From Trachelipus rathkii (taxonomy: Eukaryota; Arthropoda; Malacostraca; Isopoda; Trachelipodidae), in NCBI GenBank assembly GCA_015478945.1, contig JABUQX010078898.1:1-25012 (forward strand): 25,012 nt of DNA, written 5' to 3'. The position numbers and the translations under genes are program-made. The notes under the pieces were generated by a model, which did not search any database, was not told the DNA's origin, and saw only the letters and a list, made by a program, of their open reading frames with translations. Below are positions 10,345-20,861 of this stretch, in pieces (within the stretch, counting starts at the first letter, position 1; each line of letters opens with the position of its first letter).

Positions 10345-10770
10345 TTATTGTTAACAACCTCTTATAATATCCCCCTTATTAAGATAAAGGAAAAACCTCT
10401 CCAGGTAAAGTATTTTTCACACATTAATAGAAATTAAACTTTGACGCACATGATATAAGGCTTATCTCATCTTTTTTCCTCTTTTTCACATAAGGTTTAT
10501 AAGCTCGGAAGTTGGACTGGGAGTGAGCGGGAAAGTATGTATAAATAACTATATTTTTAATGTTAATTCAAATTTTTGTGTGTATATGTGCGGTGATGAT
10601 ATGTTTAGTTAGGAGATGCCGTGTGTAGTGATTATCGCGTGTGTGTAGTGTGAGGAGGACTATTGAATATATAGTGATGGTAAAATTTCACATATGAGAG
10701 TATATTGCCGCTAGCTACTAGAAGAGCCTATCAATCTCACTAATCTCATAAACTGACAAGACATGACACG
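10345..10770 (+). repeat. Dispersed repeat family, copy 2
   Basis: A diverged copy of 4625-5060 in the same orientation. Shared landmarks in order are ACCTCTCCAGG, TTTTCACATAAGGTTTATAA, GCTCGGAAGTTGGACTGG with GAGTGAGCGG, a GT-rich decayed microsatellite, GTGAGGAGGACTATTGAATA and AGTGATGGTAAA. Many indels separate the copies, so they are old or noisily assembled. No coding capacity is evident. Confidence 0.7.
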
Positions 10771-10780
10771 CTGAGAAAAA

Positions 10781-11014
10781 GTGATATATAGATCATTTTG
10801 TTGGAAATCTGCAACATGGACACACACACTTATTTATCCGCATCAAATGGTGAGGAAAGCTGTAAAGGAAACACTATCTGGAGCTAAATATACATTCAGA
10901 TCCATCGAGAACGTAACATATAGTCTTAATCAAGGTGATAAGAAATACCAGTTTTATTTGCGAATCCTTGTTAAATTTTATGTACTGGAAAATGTAAAAA
11001 ACAAAACAAAATAA
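10781..11014 (+). CDS. Doubtful 77-codon open frame
   Basis: Composition is mixed and includes the segment VRKAVKETLSGAKYTFRSIE, but the frame ends in an A-rich AAAACAAAAC run and no family is recognised. The A-rich end could instead be the 3' tail of a retroposed sequence. Evidence for a real gene is weak. Confidence 0.12.
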   Translation: MIYRSFCWKSATWTHTLIYPHQMVRKAVKETLSGAKYTFRSIENVTYSLNQGDKKYQFYLRILVKFYVLENVKNKTK

Positions 11015-11892
11015 AAAAACAAAACAAATTCAACATAAAAATTGGCTATTTATTTTGGGGGGGAGCTGGGAGCATAAGTATATTATGATATTAATATATA
11101 TGAGCATATATATATATATAATATTAATCTATCATAGTAATAATAATATATTATAATATTATTATATATATATTTATTTATATATATAAAATCTATGTTT
11201 ACTGGCTAAACATTTTTTAACCTAATAAATATATTTAGATTTTTTTAATAAAATATTTATATTTATTACTAAACTTTAATAATATATAGTTATTATTATC
11301 AAGTATATTTATTACAAAATTTAATATTTGTATTCTTTCTCTCACGTAAGCAGTTATTATCATTACAGTCGTGAATGTAATGCGTTTTGTGAAATGGTTG
11401 AAAATATTCAAGTTAGTATGATATGAATTTTATTTTTAATATTCACAATAGATTAAAAGCGTAAGGAGAGAGGCATGGGAGAGTTGGAGAGGAATTACGC
11501 TATTTCTTTAATTCACCTTTCACCAGTAGTGTTCCTTCGAGAATTATATTGGCGGAGAAACGTTTTAATTTTTACGTAGTGCCTGCTTAATACAGTAAGC
11601 GGTATCTAATTTTCCACCTGAGGCTATGATCTTTAGTGTAAAAAAAGCAATTAATTTATATAGACAAGATTTAATCTATTTATTTTTAACGAAGTAACGA
11701 CAATAAAAAGGTCTTCATTAAATAGGCTTTTATCTATATCATTATGATTACTTATATATTAATATTATTATACCAATATATTTATATTTTTAATTTTTAT
11801 TTCTTTTTTACTTTTTCCTACTAAATTTTATACCACAAGGGATGTCAAAAATTGTAATTGTACTTTTTCACTGTAGCTATTGTAGTATTATT
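11015..11892. other. AT-rich spacer with a TA tract
   Basis: An A-rich run at about 10995-11030 is followed by a G-rich word and a TA/ATT-rich block at about 11096-11190. No gene or RNA is recognised in the remainder. Confidence 0.5.
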
Positions 11893-12076
11893 ATTTTGAT
11901 ATATTATATTATAATATTATATTATATTATTTATATATAATAATTATATTATATAATATAATATATAATATATTTATATAGTAATATTTTATATTTATTA
12001 TAATTATATATATTAATTATAATATATAATAATATATATATTATTTATAGTTATTTCATAGTATATATATAATATT
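11893..12076. repeat. (TA)n/(TAA)n tract
   Basis: Irregular TA, ATT and TAA text with almost no G or C. Confidence 0.8.
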
Positions 12077-12464
12077 TATATTACTACTGATCTGACGGAA
12101 TAGTATGAATCACGGCATACTATATAAACAGCATGAGGTTAAAAAGAATAGAATAAGACTCGCAAAAGTTAACTCATATAGAAACCTTGATATATTAATA
12201 TTATTTAATATAATAAGTATTAAAATTTGACCACTAAGGAAAAATTTTTACCCATTATTTAAGGTTTATGAAGGCGATATTATATGTCATATACACGTAA
12301 GAGTAGTGATAGTATATAGTATATATTATATATATTACATTATTATACCGTACTACGTTCACTAATTTTATAATTCAATATTATTTTTAGAAGACTCGTT
12401 TTGGCATTTCTCCATTTTTCGTTCGTACTAAATTTAGAATTGTCATTTGTGTCATAGATTTCAA
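12077..12464. other. AT-rich spacer, nothing recognised
   Basis: No frame or RNA gene is recognised. A short TA run lies at about 12312-12350. Confidence 0.5.
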
Positions 12465-12555
12465 GCATGGATTGCTGAAATGTCTTCCTATTTCCGGTAG
12501 CTGTTGTAGTTTTGAGATATGGAATTGTGGCTCTCTAGAGGCTGATCCTAGCTAA
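12465..12555 (+). repeat. Short dispersed repeat family II, copy 1
   Basis: This shares ordered words with about 14215-14310: ATTGC, GTCTTC, GTAGCT, TTGTAGTTTT, GATA, then GAGGCTGATCCTA (copy 2 reads GAGGCTGACCCTA). The copies differ by several indels. The family is unidentified, and the strand only marks the reading direction of the shared words. Confidence 0.55.
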
Positions 12556-12949
12556 CAATTATAATATTTATATTTTAATATATATTATTATATTTAATAT
12601 TATATTTGTTTTATCGAAGACTTTAAAAATTAGATGCTATCTTGGTAACATATGTTAAAACACTTCCGGAATAATTATTGTATATTTAATTATATATTAT
12701 ATTATATATTATATTATATATATAATATATATAATTATATATTATATTAATTATATAAGATATAATTATTATATAATTATAATTATTTATATTATATATA
12801 TTTTATTATATATTATTATTATTTTATCCTAATTTACAAACCTCGGAAACCTTTTATGATGTGTTTCTGTTGTATTTCTCGAGAAATATCATATATAATT
12901 GTGGGGTATAAATATATTATATATATTATTATATATTAAAGTAATATAG

Positions 12950-12982
<33 letters not shown>

Positions 12983-13160
12983 TATAATATTAATATATAT
13001 ATATATATAATATAGTATATACATATTTAATATATATTAACAAATATATATAATATATATAGTATATAATTAATATAGTATATATATATATATTCTATTA
13101 TGTTACCATATAGTGCTATATTTAATATAGTGTATACGTATTAATTATATATATAATATA
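12556..13160. repeat. TA-rich blocks with short unique islands
   Basis: TA and TAA blocks at about 12560-12600, 12680-12820 and 12905-13160 are separated by brief non-repetitive islands. No gene is recognised. Confidence 0.75.
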
Positions 13161-14214
13161 TGTTTATTATTATTCTACCATAAAACTCAAAAAGGACGAA
13201 CAAGAAGGCTTTTCATTATAATCAATTTTATTTTAAATTAGGTATTATAACGTTTCTAGATTACCAAAACATTAAAATATTAACAATACGTTAATAAATA
13301 AATTCTGTAGGGATAATGTAATAATTAATATTATAATAAAAGGACTAAAATTATTATATTAATAATGAGATGGTTGATAACTAACGAAATCTTAAGATAT
13401 CTGTAATGAATAATATATATAGCATTGTATAAATTAATATATAAATAATTAATTATTAATTATAATAATTTAATAAATAATACTTAAAATGCAATTATTA
13501 TTATAGTATATCTTACACAATATATCTAATATTAACCAATTACGCTAAACAACTATGCCTTAACTAATATATTATCATAATAAAAATAATTAATATAACA
13601 GGGCGGATATTAAAACAGGAATAATTCAAATATCAAACAAAATGATAATGAGAGGTGCTCTAATAAGGAATATTGCGATAACTCACTAACAACTTAATTA
13701 TTACTATAATTATTATACTTATAATAATATTTTATTATATCATAATTAAATTTTAATTTACGTACGCGACCTTGTTATTCTGTTACGTAATGATTTTATA
13801 AGTCTGTGTAATTTCCAACCCAGTTATTTTGATAAATCTACCATAAAATTTACCTCTCAACTCTAGTGACAAATTAAAGCCTTTTACTGTACAAATATAT
13901 TATTAATAATTTAAGCACATTTTTAACATTGTGTTAGCATTATTTATAACACACAACGTAATTTATTTATGTATAAATAATAATTTATATAATATTTTTA
14001 ATTTACACAAATATAAAATGTTTTAATAATTTAATTTTATAACATAGGATTTAAAAGGATTTAATATATAAAATTTAAAGTAAAGAAATAATAGAATAAT
14101 ATAAATATAGTATAATAATAAAACAAAACAATATTTATAATAACTCAAATATTATATTTATCGAATGGATGTCCCGCCACTAATATAATAGGAGTATCTT
14201 ATCTCATATAGATA
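13161..14214. other. Very AT-rich spacer, nothing recognised
   Basis: More than a kilobase of mostly A and T with TAAT and ATAA words. I see no protein-like frame, no RNA gene and no clear inverted repeat. Confidence 0.55.
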
Positions 14215-14310
14215 GTAAATTGCATAGTCTTCTCAACAGTAGCTCTTTGTTGTAGTTTTTGACGATACTGTGCATTAAGATGGCCTGGCTTATAAGAGGC
14301 TGACCCTAAT
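14215..14310 (+). repeat. Short dispersed repeat family II, copy 2
   Basis: The counterpart of 12465-12555. It keeps ATTGC, GTCTTCTCAA, AGTAGCT, TTGTTGTAGTTTTTGA and GAGGCTGACCCTAAT in the same order and orientation, with an extra internal segment reading ATTAAGATGGCCTGGC. Confidence 0.55.
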
Positions 14311-16100
14311 ATATAGTAGTATAATCATGTATAGGGATCGGCCTGAAGACTGTAAACACGTATATTATTGAATCTAGTACTTATTTCTTTTATTTATTAA
14401 GATAAGGCTTAGGTCTATTTATGAATTATAAGCTTCTCGGGCAGGAATTAGGGGGTTCCTGGATAGGCTATGAAATATTTTATAGGTTTGAACGTTTATA
14501 TAATACTGTATATTTACTGTTTTATGGTATTCTGATACTGATAATTACTAGAAAAGACCTTATACTACTATATATATATATATATATTATATTATCTATA
14601 TATTAATTAATAACGAGAATTATTGTTTACTACTTATTATTTGCATCCTCTTCTCAGAATCGGCAACCTATCATGCTTAGGCGCTGTCTGGTGTGCCATC
14701 TCATTAAACAGCGATATGAGGTCAACCAAACGATCGTTAAGATTAGCACTTGTATTGAATTAAGAAAAAACAGGACTGGCTCAGAGATGGCCAAAAGCAA
14801 TTCTTTACTATGGTTAAAATACAACTATTCCTTCTCTATAAATAATAATATTTATTATGAATCAATACATTTCATAATCTTGTATTCATATTCTAATTCT
14901 AGCTATTTGGTATTTATACTTCTTAGATTTTTGTATTTATTATATTTTAATTTTTCTATACTTTGTATTTTACTTTATTTCTTGATATCAGTATCCTCTC
15001 TGTTTAAATCAACTGGGTTATAAATAATAGTCTTGTCATCTCTAAATTGTTAAGTGGGAATCAAAAATCCAATTGTTTTATACTAACTCAACCTTTTTTA
15101 AAATGGACCTATTCACACCCCATTTCTCTAAAAAATAATGCTCTATAGTATAATTTTTATATAACCATTATACTTAGAGGCCTTAAAAGAGACTTATGAT
15201 ATCTTTGTAGGTTAACTTTTACTTTAGGATATAAGTTAATTTATCGGGCCTTGTTGGCCACTTATTTATCGTCTTGGTGGTGTTGTACTCGAGAGTTCCT
15301 CTCTCCCCTCAATCATACCGGGTTTCTAACTTCTCTACCTCAATCAGGGAATTATCATAGGTTGTTCTTGCTTTTTATTTTTATTTGATTAATGTCACAT
15401 TATTCTCATTTTTATTTGGTGGGTTATTATCATTGGTTACGGGTTTTATATATCATTTTTTAGGTAATTTGTTTTTATAATTTTTTCCTTTTATTTTTTT
15501 TATTTTAGAATTTTTGGTCAGTTTGTATCTTTTCTTTTATTTGTTTTCAATTAATTATATCTATCTACTCAGCATAATGGTTTTTCGTTTGGGGAAATTA
15601 TTTTATCTTATTTATTTTTATCATTATTTTATTATTATTGATTTATTTACTTATTATTTCATCTTATATTATATTAATTATTATTATAATTTCTCTCTTC
15701 AAACTCATTTTGAACATCCTTCTTTTATTTAATTCTCTTTTAATTTAATGCTTTTAAGGGTCTCATTACATGGGATATTCGAATCTTCAATTCGCAATTT
15801 CTCTTATCTTAAGGTTGATCTTCTCATAAGTTCTGCTCTCTATCTTTATGTTGATGCTATAAGCCTCGCTGTTTGATCGATAAAGGCACATATTTTTCGT
15901 TCGTATGAATTATCAATTGTCCCAACAGATCACTTTTTGTCTATACTTATTTCCCATTTTGATAGATACATTTATTGTTTAACATTTACTTCGCAACCTA
16001 TTTTCAATTATAGGTCTGGTTTTTAATAGTATTTTTATTTTTATTATTTTATTCATTGATTTTAAATATACGCAAAAATTCAACAAATTTTCATAAGGGA
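14311..16100. other. Spacer with strong T-over-A strand bias in its right half
   Basis: From about 14820 to 16100 the plus strand is rich in T (TTTTATT, TTATT, TCTTTTATT words). Open frames here (for example 14673-15023 and 15514-15732) encode mainly Phe, Tyr, Leu and Ile and reflect this composition. The first 50 codons of 14673-15023 are less biased but match nothing I know. No gene is called. Confidence 0.5.
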
Positions 16101-16480
16101 GAATTCGTAGAGCAGTGAGTAGGAGAATCCCTTGTATAATTAAGGATATAGATTACTAGGGAGGACCTATTTTGAGACCCCACTGAAGCGTATATTTTAA
16201 GTTTATTTGCGATCTGACATATATCATCTTATTCATGTGCGTTTTCTAAAGACGCTTTATATTTCTTAGTTTCGACCCTCGCTGATCACTCGTCGTTTCT
16301 TATACACTCGATTCCTTTTTTTTGCTTTTTGTCGATCTCTGCACTTCCCACCAACTTTTAAATAAAATCTAGTCAGGCTCGAGGTTAGTACAAATTCGAT
16401 TTCCATTTTATTATTATATATTTATAGTTAATATAATATTTAGCAGACAATGTTCTTTTTTACTATTCAATATCTATACT
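16101..16480. other. Spacer of more balanced composition, nothing recognised
   Basis: Composition becomes more mixed (for example GAGGACCTATTTTGAGACCC near 16162) and could be part of a repeat, but no second copy is seen in this window and no frame is convincing. Confidence 0.4.
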
Positions 16481-16760
16481 AAATATTTATATATATTATA
16501 TTTTAAATTAATATTACAGTATAAATATAATATTATTATTATTCTTAGTATTATATATATATATATTTATATAGTAATATATATATATTATATATTATAG
16601 TATTTATATTATATATGATCTTATATAATCTTTAGATATTTATATTATTATATATATATTAATTAAATTATAATATATATAATTATATATATTATATTAA
16701 AATTATTAATATATAATTATTATAAAATTATATTATATATGATTATATATATATAGTATT
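16480..16760. repeat. (TA)n/(TAT)n tract
   Basis: About 280 bp of TA, ATT and TAA text with very few G or C bases. Confidence 0.85.
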
Positions 16761-17697
16761 ATTAGCTTAGTAAGCGCTTGAGAGTGCATATATTTTGAAC
16801 CTATTTGAATAAATTATTAGCGACGGATAAATTTAATTATTATATAGGCCTCCTTCCAGGAAGGGTAGAAGGACATCGGGAACCATCAAAGGATCTTATA
16901 TAGAGATGCTATCTAATCAGGGATAGGAACATTAAGAGCTGACTAAATGAATAAGTGTACATGTAAAACAATCGGGACGAATACTAAAAATATATAAAGA
17001 CTAAGGTTGGCACAATCACCTACCGCGTGCTTTCGTTTAAGCGCCATTTTTCTGATGCAATCCGCTTTGATTTTACGATCAAAGATTTTTACATTATTAG
17101 CGTAATTTAGCTCGTTAAAGCTATATATTTTTTACTTTGTGATAAGTGGTAAGTGCCAATTTTGTAAATTACAAAGTTATTTTGAAATCTAAATGAAAAT
17201 TACGTGGAATTCTGCTATTTAAGTAGGCCTACTAGGAGAGCCCAGGAGTGAAGTGATTATATCGTGATAATTTATAATATATTTTACCATCCATATTAGC
17301 TAGTTTATTCTCATGGTAGCAGGCCTTGGATTAGGCATAAACCAAGGCCTATTTCTTTCTCAGGGACTTTCCTAGTAACAAACCTACGCCAAATTTTCCT
17401 TTTGTACATATGCACTTCTAAATTTTAGTAGGCCAATGTAGGCCCTACTTGTATGATAAAATAACATTTAAATATTTATTTTTTTACTATCATTATTTAT
17501 ATACTATCATTATCTGTATTAGCATATTATTTATAGTTTTTTATTATTACCCAGGTCTCTGGGGTTCCAATTCCAGTTTTACTTCCAACACTGCAAATAT
17601 ACATTCAAAATTGCTCGCTTGTTTAAGCATCCTTAACCGCTGGAACTGTATGCACGAACTTCCATACTTTTCATACTCTATAATGATCGCATTGCCT
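16761..17697. other. Spacer with TAGGCC-type words
   Basis: GTAGGCCTAC occurs at about 17224-17233, AAGGCCTATT near 17344, and GTAGGCC followed by GTAGGCCCTACT at about 17428-17449, the last pair forming a small hairpin. Such words are common in decapod and some other invertebrate genomes (prior knowledge). An 87-codon plus frame at 17449-17712 is unsupported. No gene is recognised. Confidence 0.45.
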
Positions 17698-17780
17698 AAA
17701 ATATATATATAATATATATATAATATATTATATATAGTAATAGTAAGAAAGTATATATATAAATAAGAATATATATATAT
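17698..17780. repeat. (TA)n tract
   Basis: Short TA-rich block with a few interruptions. Confidence 0.8.
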
Positions 17781-18199
17781 ATGTTAGTGTGTTTTAGTAT
17801 TTATGTACGTATTATTATTTTTTTTAGTATTATGCGAAAATAGTAAAATTTTTGATAATAAAGATGCTATAGAGTGCGTTTTTTTTTTTATAGTTATCAG
17901 TTTTATGTTATATAGTATGGGTGGTGATATTTATTATATAGTATATGTATATACAATTGTAATATATTGTTATATATTTTAATATATTATATTGTTTATT
18001 ATGGTGTATCTATGATATGGTATATTAGGTGGTTATTTAAGAGTGGGTTTGAGGGTTTTTTAGGATCGTTTAGGATTAAGGGTGTAATATGATATAGTAT
18101 TATTGTATATGGAGCTGTGCGGTTATGATTACTATTTATATTGTAGGTTGGGTATATATGTAGTGGGTATGTGATTTGATAAAGTATAGGAGATAGTAG
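17781..18199. other. T/G-rich spacer downstream of the LINE relic
   Basis: The plus strand is TG- and TA-rich, with a G-rich stretch near 18030-18090 that includes two TTTAGGAT words. No gene is seen. It lies just beyond the apparent 3' end of the minus-strand retrotransposon relic. Confidence 0.45.
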
Positions 18200-19740
18200 T
18201 GATTAGTTATTATTTGTAGCCATTGATTAGTCTGTGTGGTGTGGGACCACAGCACGGACTGGGGTTGTGCCGCTTTTCTAAGGTAGGGGCAAGAAATAAT
18301 ATATAGCTGAGAAAACCTCACCAATGCCTCAAGCCTAATGACGTGCAAATCCTTAGGAGCGCAGACGTGGTTAAAGAAGGGAAGATTAAATACAGTAGGG
18401 AAACAACAGAAGATGGTAAAGGATTCCACAGTGAACAGAAGTGCGCTGAAGAGAAGAGCACCACAACGAACGAGTCGATTTCAATGCTCTGCCAAAGTCA
18501 TGGCGAAAGCAAGGTACTCCTTGTGCTACATAGGCGACGCAATGGAGGTGAATGCAAGCGGCCAACTTCCCCTGAGTCATCTACCGCTGTAAGTACCAAT
18601 AGAAAAGAATAGTACGCCAACACGCTTCACGTCGCAGGAGAGTAAGGATCAAGAGAGTTAATAAAGTAGGGGCAACAGTTAAGTTAATTCTAGCTTTAGA
18701 GCTCAGGCTCTTATCCAATATAAGGGTGAGCCGGAACCCCCCAGATGTTAGAACAGTACTCCAAAACAAGGGCGAATAAGAGGCCCTTATAGAACTGGAG
18801 TAGCTGTGCAGAATGAAAAAAATTCTCCGCAACCTGAACAGAACTCTCCAGTTCTTTAGGCCACCGTTAAACATACTGTTGTGATAAGAGGTTCCAGACA
18901 ATTTTTTGTTTATGTTCAGACCAAGAATCGTTTATGTTGTCACATAGGTAGACTTTAGAACGTCGGTAAGAAATAGGAAAAGTTAGGAGGTGTTTTGAGA
19001 AGGAGATGTGAAGAATTTGAGTTTTAAAGTGTTAATGTTCACAAGGTTGCGGCGCCCCCACGGAAAATCCCATCCAAGTCGGCAAGAATAGAATGAGAAA
19101 GCTGAAGATGAGAGGCAACTCAGGTTCTTAGAGGGAATGTAGATTTGAAATGAGTGGAAGAAGGTAGAGTTTGAGTTGTCGGAATAGAGGAGTGATCGAG
19201 AATTAGAAGGAGCAGTGCTGGGAGAGATCGTTGAGAAAAGTAAGGATAAAGGGAGATCAAACAGAACCTTGAGGAACATTACAATTAATAAGAAAGGAGA
19301 AAGAAGTTGCTCCATCAACAAGTTCTTTATATGGAGCGACCTAGAGAGAAAACTTGAACAAGAGTAAGCAAGAAGAGTAAACCCATAGAAAGAGAGCTTT
19401 GAGAAGTAGCGACGCATGCCATACTCGATCAAACGCCTTTGATATATCGAGGTGCCAACACCCAAGTCCCATAGTCCCTAAGGGACAGAGGACCAATAAA
19501 ATCAAGTAGATAGGATAGTAAGAACCATTTGACTCTCGGAGCGTCGAAACCCATAACTGATGTAGGCTGAAAAGAAGTTATTAGAGCTCCAGAGAATCCA
19601 TGGAAAGAAAAGTTAAGGAAGATTTCAAAGACTTAATAAATATGCAAGTGAGAGCATAGGACGATAGTTGGAAGGATCAGAGCAGCTGCCCCTTTTTCGG
19701 ATGTGGCTGGACAATATTGTGCTCCATCTTCTGTGTACTA
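18200..19740 (-). pseudogene. 5'-truncated non-LTR retrotransposon (LINE) reverse transcriptase relic
   Basis: Read on the minus strand, reverse-transcriptase motifs appear in the correct order but in different frames. They are VQPHPKKG (19689-19712), DPSNYRP (19658-19678), LDISKAFDRVWHASLLLKAL (19392-19451, motif A with the catalytic Asp), NVPQGSV (19260-19280, motif B), then YSDNSNSTFFHSF (19148-19186), the motif C position where YADD is expected but Ala and the second Asp are replaced. LEYCSNIWG (18738-18764), WNPLPSS (about 18408-18428) and a final tail containing NPSPCCGPTPH (about 18238-18272) follow. The order and spacing fit the C-terminal part of a LINE ORF2 of the Jockey/CR1-like group; the clade is uncertain. 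The upstream endonuclease is missing. Stops and frameshifts make it dead. The relic ends at the foldback beginning at 19743. Confidence 0.88.
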
Positions 19741-19742
19741 TA

Positions 19743-19965
19743 TGTACATTTTACTATGCTAGAATTTTTTTATAACTTTTTAGTTTTTTACTACTAAGTA
19801 AAGTGTCTCTATAAGAATTCTGATCTCGTTCAACTCGACTCTCCATGCCTTAATACTATAGGATTAAGGCATAGAGAGTAGAGTTGAACGAGGGAAGGGG
19901 CCAGCACTTAATAATTTTATTTTTGCGATGAAAAAACTAAAAAAGTTTATAAAAAAATGTACAAT
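19743..19965. repeat. Foldback element C abutting the LINE relic
   Basis: Thirty bases at 19825-19854 pair with 19863-19892 with two mismatches, around an 8-bp loop. Pairing resumes farther out: TTTAGTTTTTT near 19780 matches AAAAAACTAAA near 19931, and TGTACATTTT at 19743 matches AAAATGTACA ending at 19963. The total span is about 220 bp. No coding capacity is visible. It has no TA-tract flanks and lacks the GC-rich core of foldbacks A and B, so it is probably a different element, such as a MITE. Confidence 0.75.
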
Positions 19966-20590
19966 TAAAGAATCAAAAGCAAGGAAATCGATTATACTTT
20001 AATGAATAATGTAGAAAATGAAGAGAAAAGTCAACACACCCTAAGTGCATAAATTACTAACTCTAGCTCAGAATACCTAATTGAACGAGATAAGTTAAAG
20101 AAATTACAAAATGGTTACTAAAACACTGACCTATCAGATCTCAGCTATAAATAATATCAAGTAACAGAAATAATCAGTCACAAAAAAGTAAAAAAAAAAA
20201 ATAAAAATCTAAAAAATTACGTTCCGAAACGACGTCTTTTGTAAATGCCAAATTCACTTGCAAATACAGCAGATTATAGTAGAGAATGGGAAAAGCATAA
20301 GTGGAACACAACCTCACCACAATCTAATAAGCATTTGTGCCCTCACTCATTTCCACGCAACTACTAAACGAATAGAGTATATTATTTCAATTTGAATTAT
20401 TTATGCAATAATTACAATATTTTGAATAGAACAGAAGAGAACATGTAGATTCAATACTTCTATTTTTCCTTCGTTAATTAAAACAATAAAAAATATATAA
20501 ATAAATGAACAAATTAATTATATATTTGGTCTTACCTTGAGTTTGTCGTTTTCAAAGATTTTTGCTCTTTTGAAGTAGTTTCCTTGAGCA
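19966..20590. other. AT-rich spacer, nothing recognised
   Basis: A-rich plus strand with several poly-A runs. No further LINE sequence is recognised to the right of foldback C on the minus strand, and no other gene is seen. Confidence 0.5.
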
Positions 20591-20861
20591 TCTATACAGC
20601 AATTTCAGGCTGTAGTAATAGAATAGGTTGATAGGTTGAAATAGTTTGAAAAAAAGAATTGACAAAAATAACTTTCAAATTCTTTAACATTTTTGATATA
20701 TCTTTATTCCTGATATAATTCTTGAGAAAAACATTTTCTTGGTTTTTTGATACTTGGACAGTCAGAAACAAACAATTATCCCGAACATTGTGCAAAGTTC
20801 AAAATCCACTAAATAATAATAAGGAATTTTAATGTAAGAATACTATGAGCTTTATATCCTA
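20591..20861 (-). other. Unassigned segment downstream of the family relic
   Basis: A 67-codon minus frame (20592-20795) contains RDNCLFLTVQVSKNQENVF. It lies directly after the uncharacterised-family relic and could be its decayed C-terminus or 3' flank, but I cannot align it to anything with confidence. Confidence 0.25.

Noticed and set aside
14421..15732. Membrane-protein genes suggested by hydrophobic open frames
   Set aside because: The Phe, Tyr, Leu and Ile richness follows from the T-rich composition. There are no conserved motifs and no start context.
18030..18090. TTAGG-like words as an interstitial telomere repeat
   Set aside because: Only two scattered TTTAGGAT words occur. There is no tandem TTAGG array.
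18338..18612. Two overlapping plus-strand open frames of 84 and 89 codons
   Set aside because: They are antisense to the C-terminal part of the LINE reverse transcriptase, whose residues on the minus strand fit a known family.
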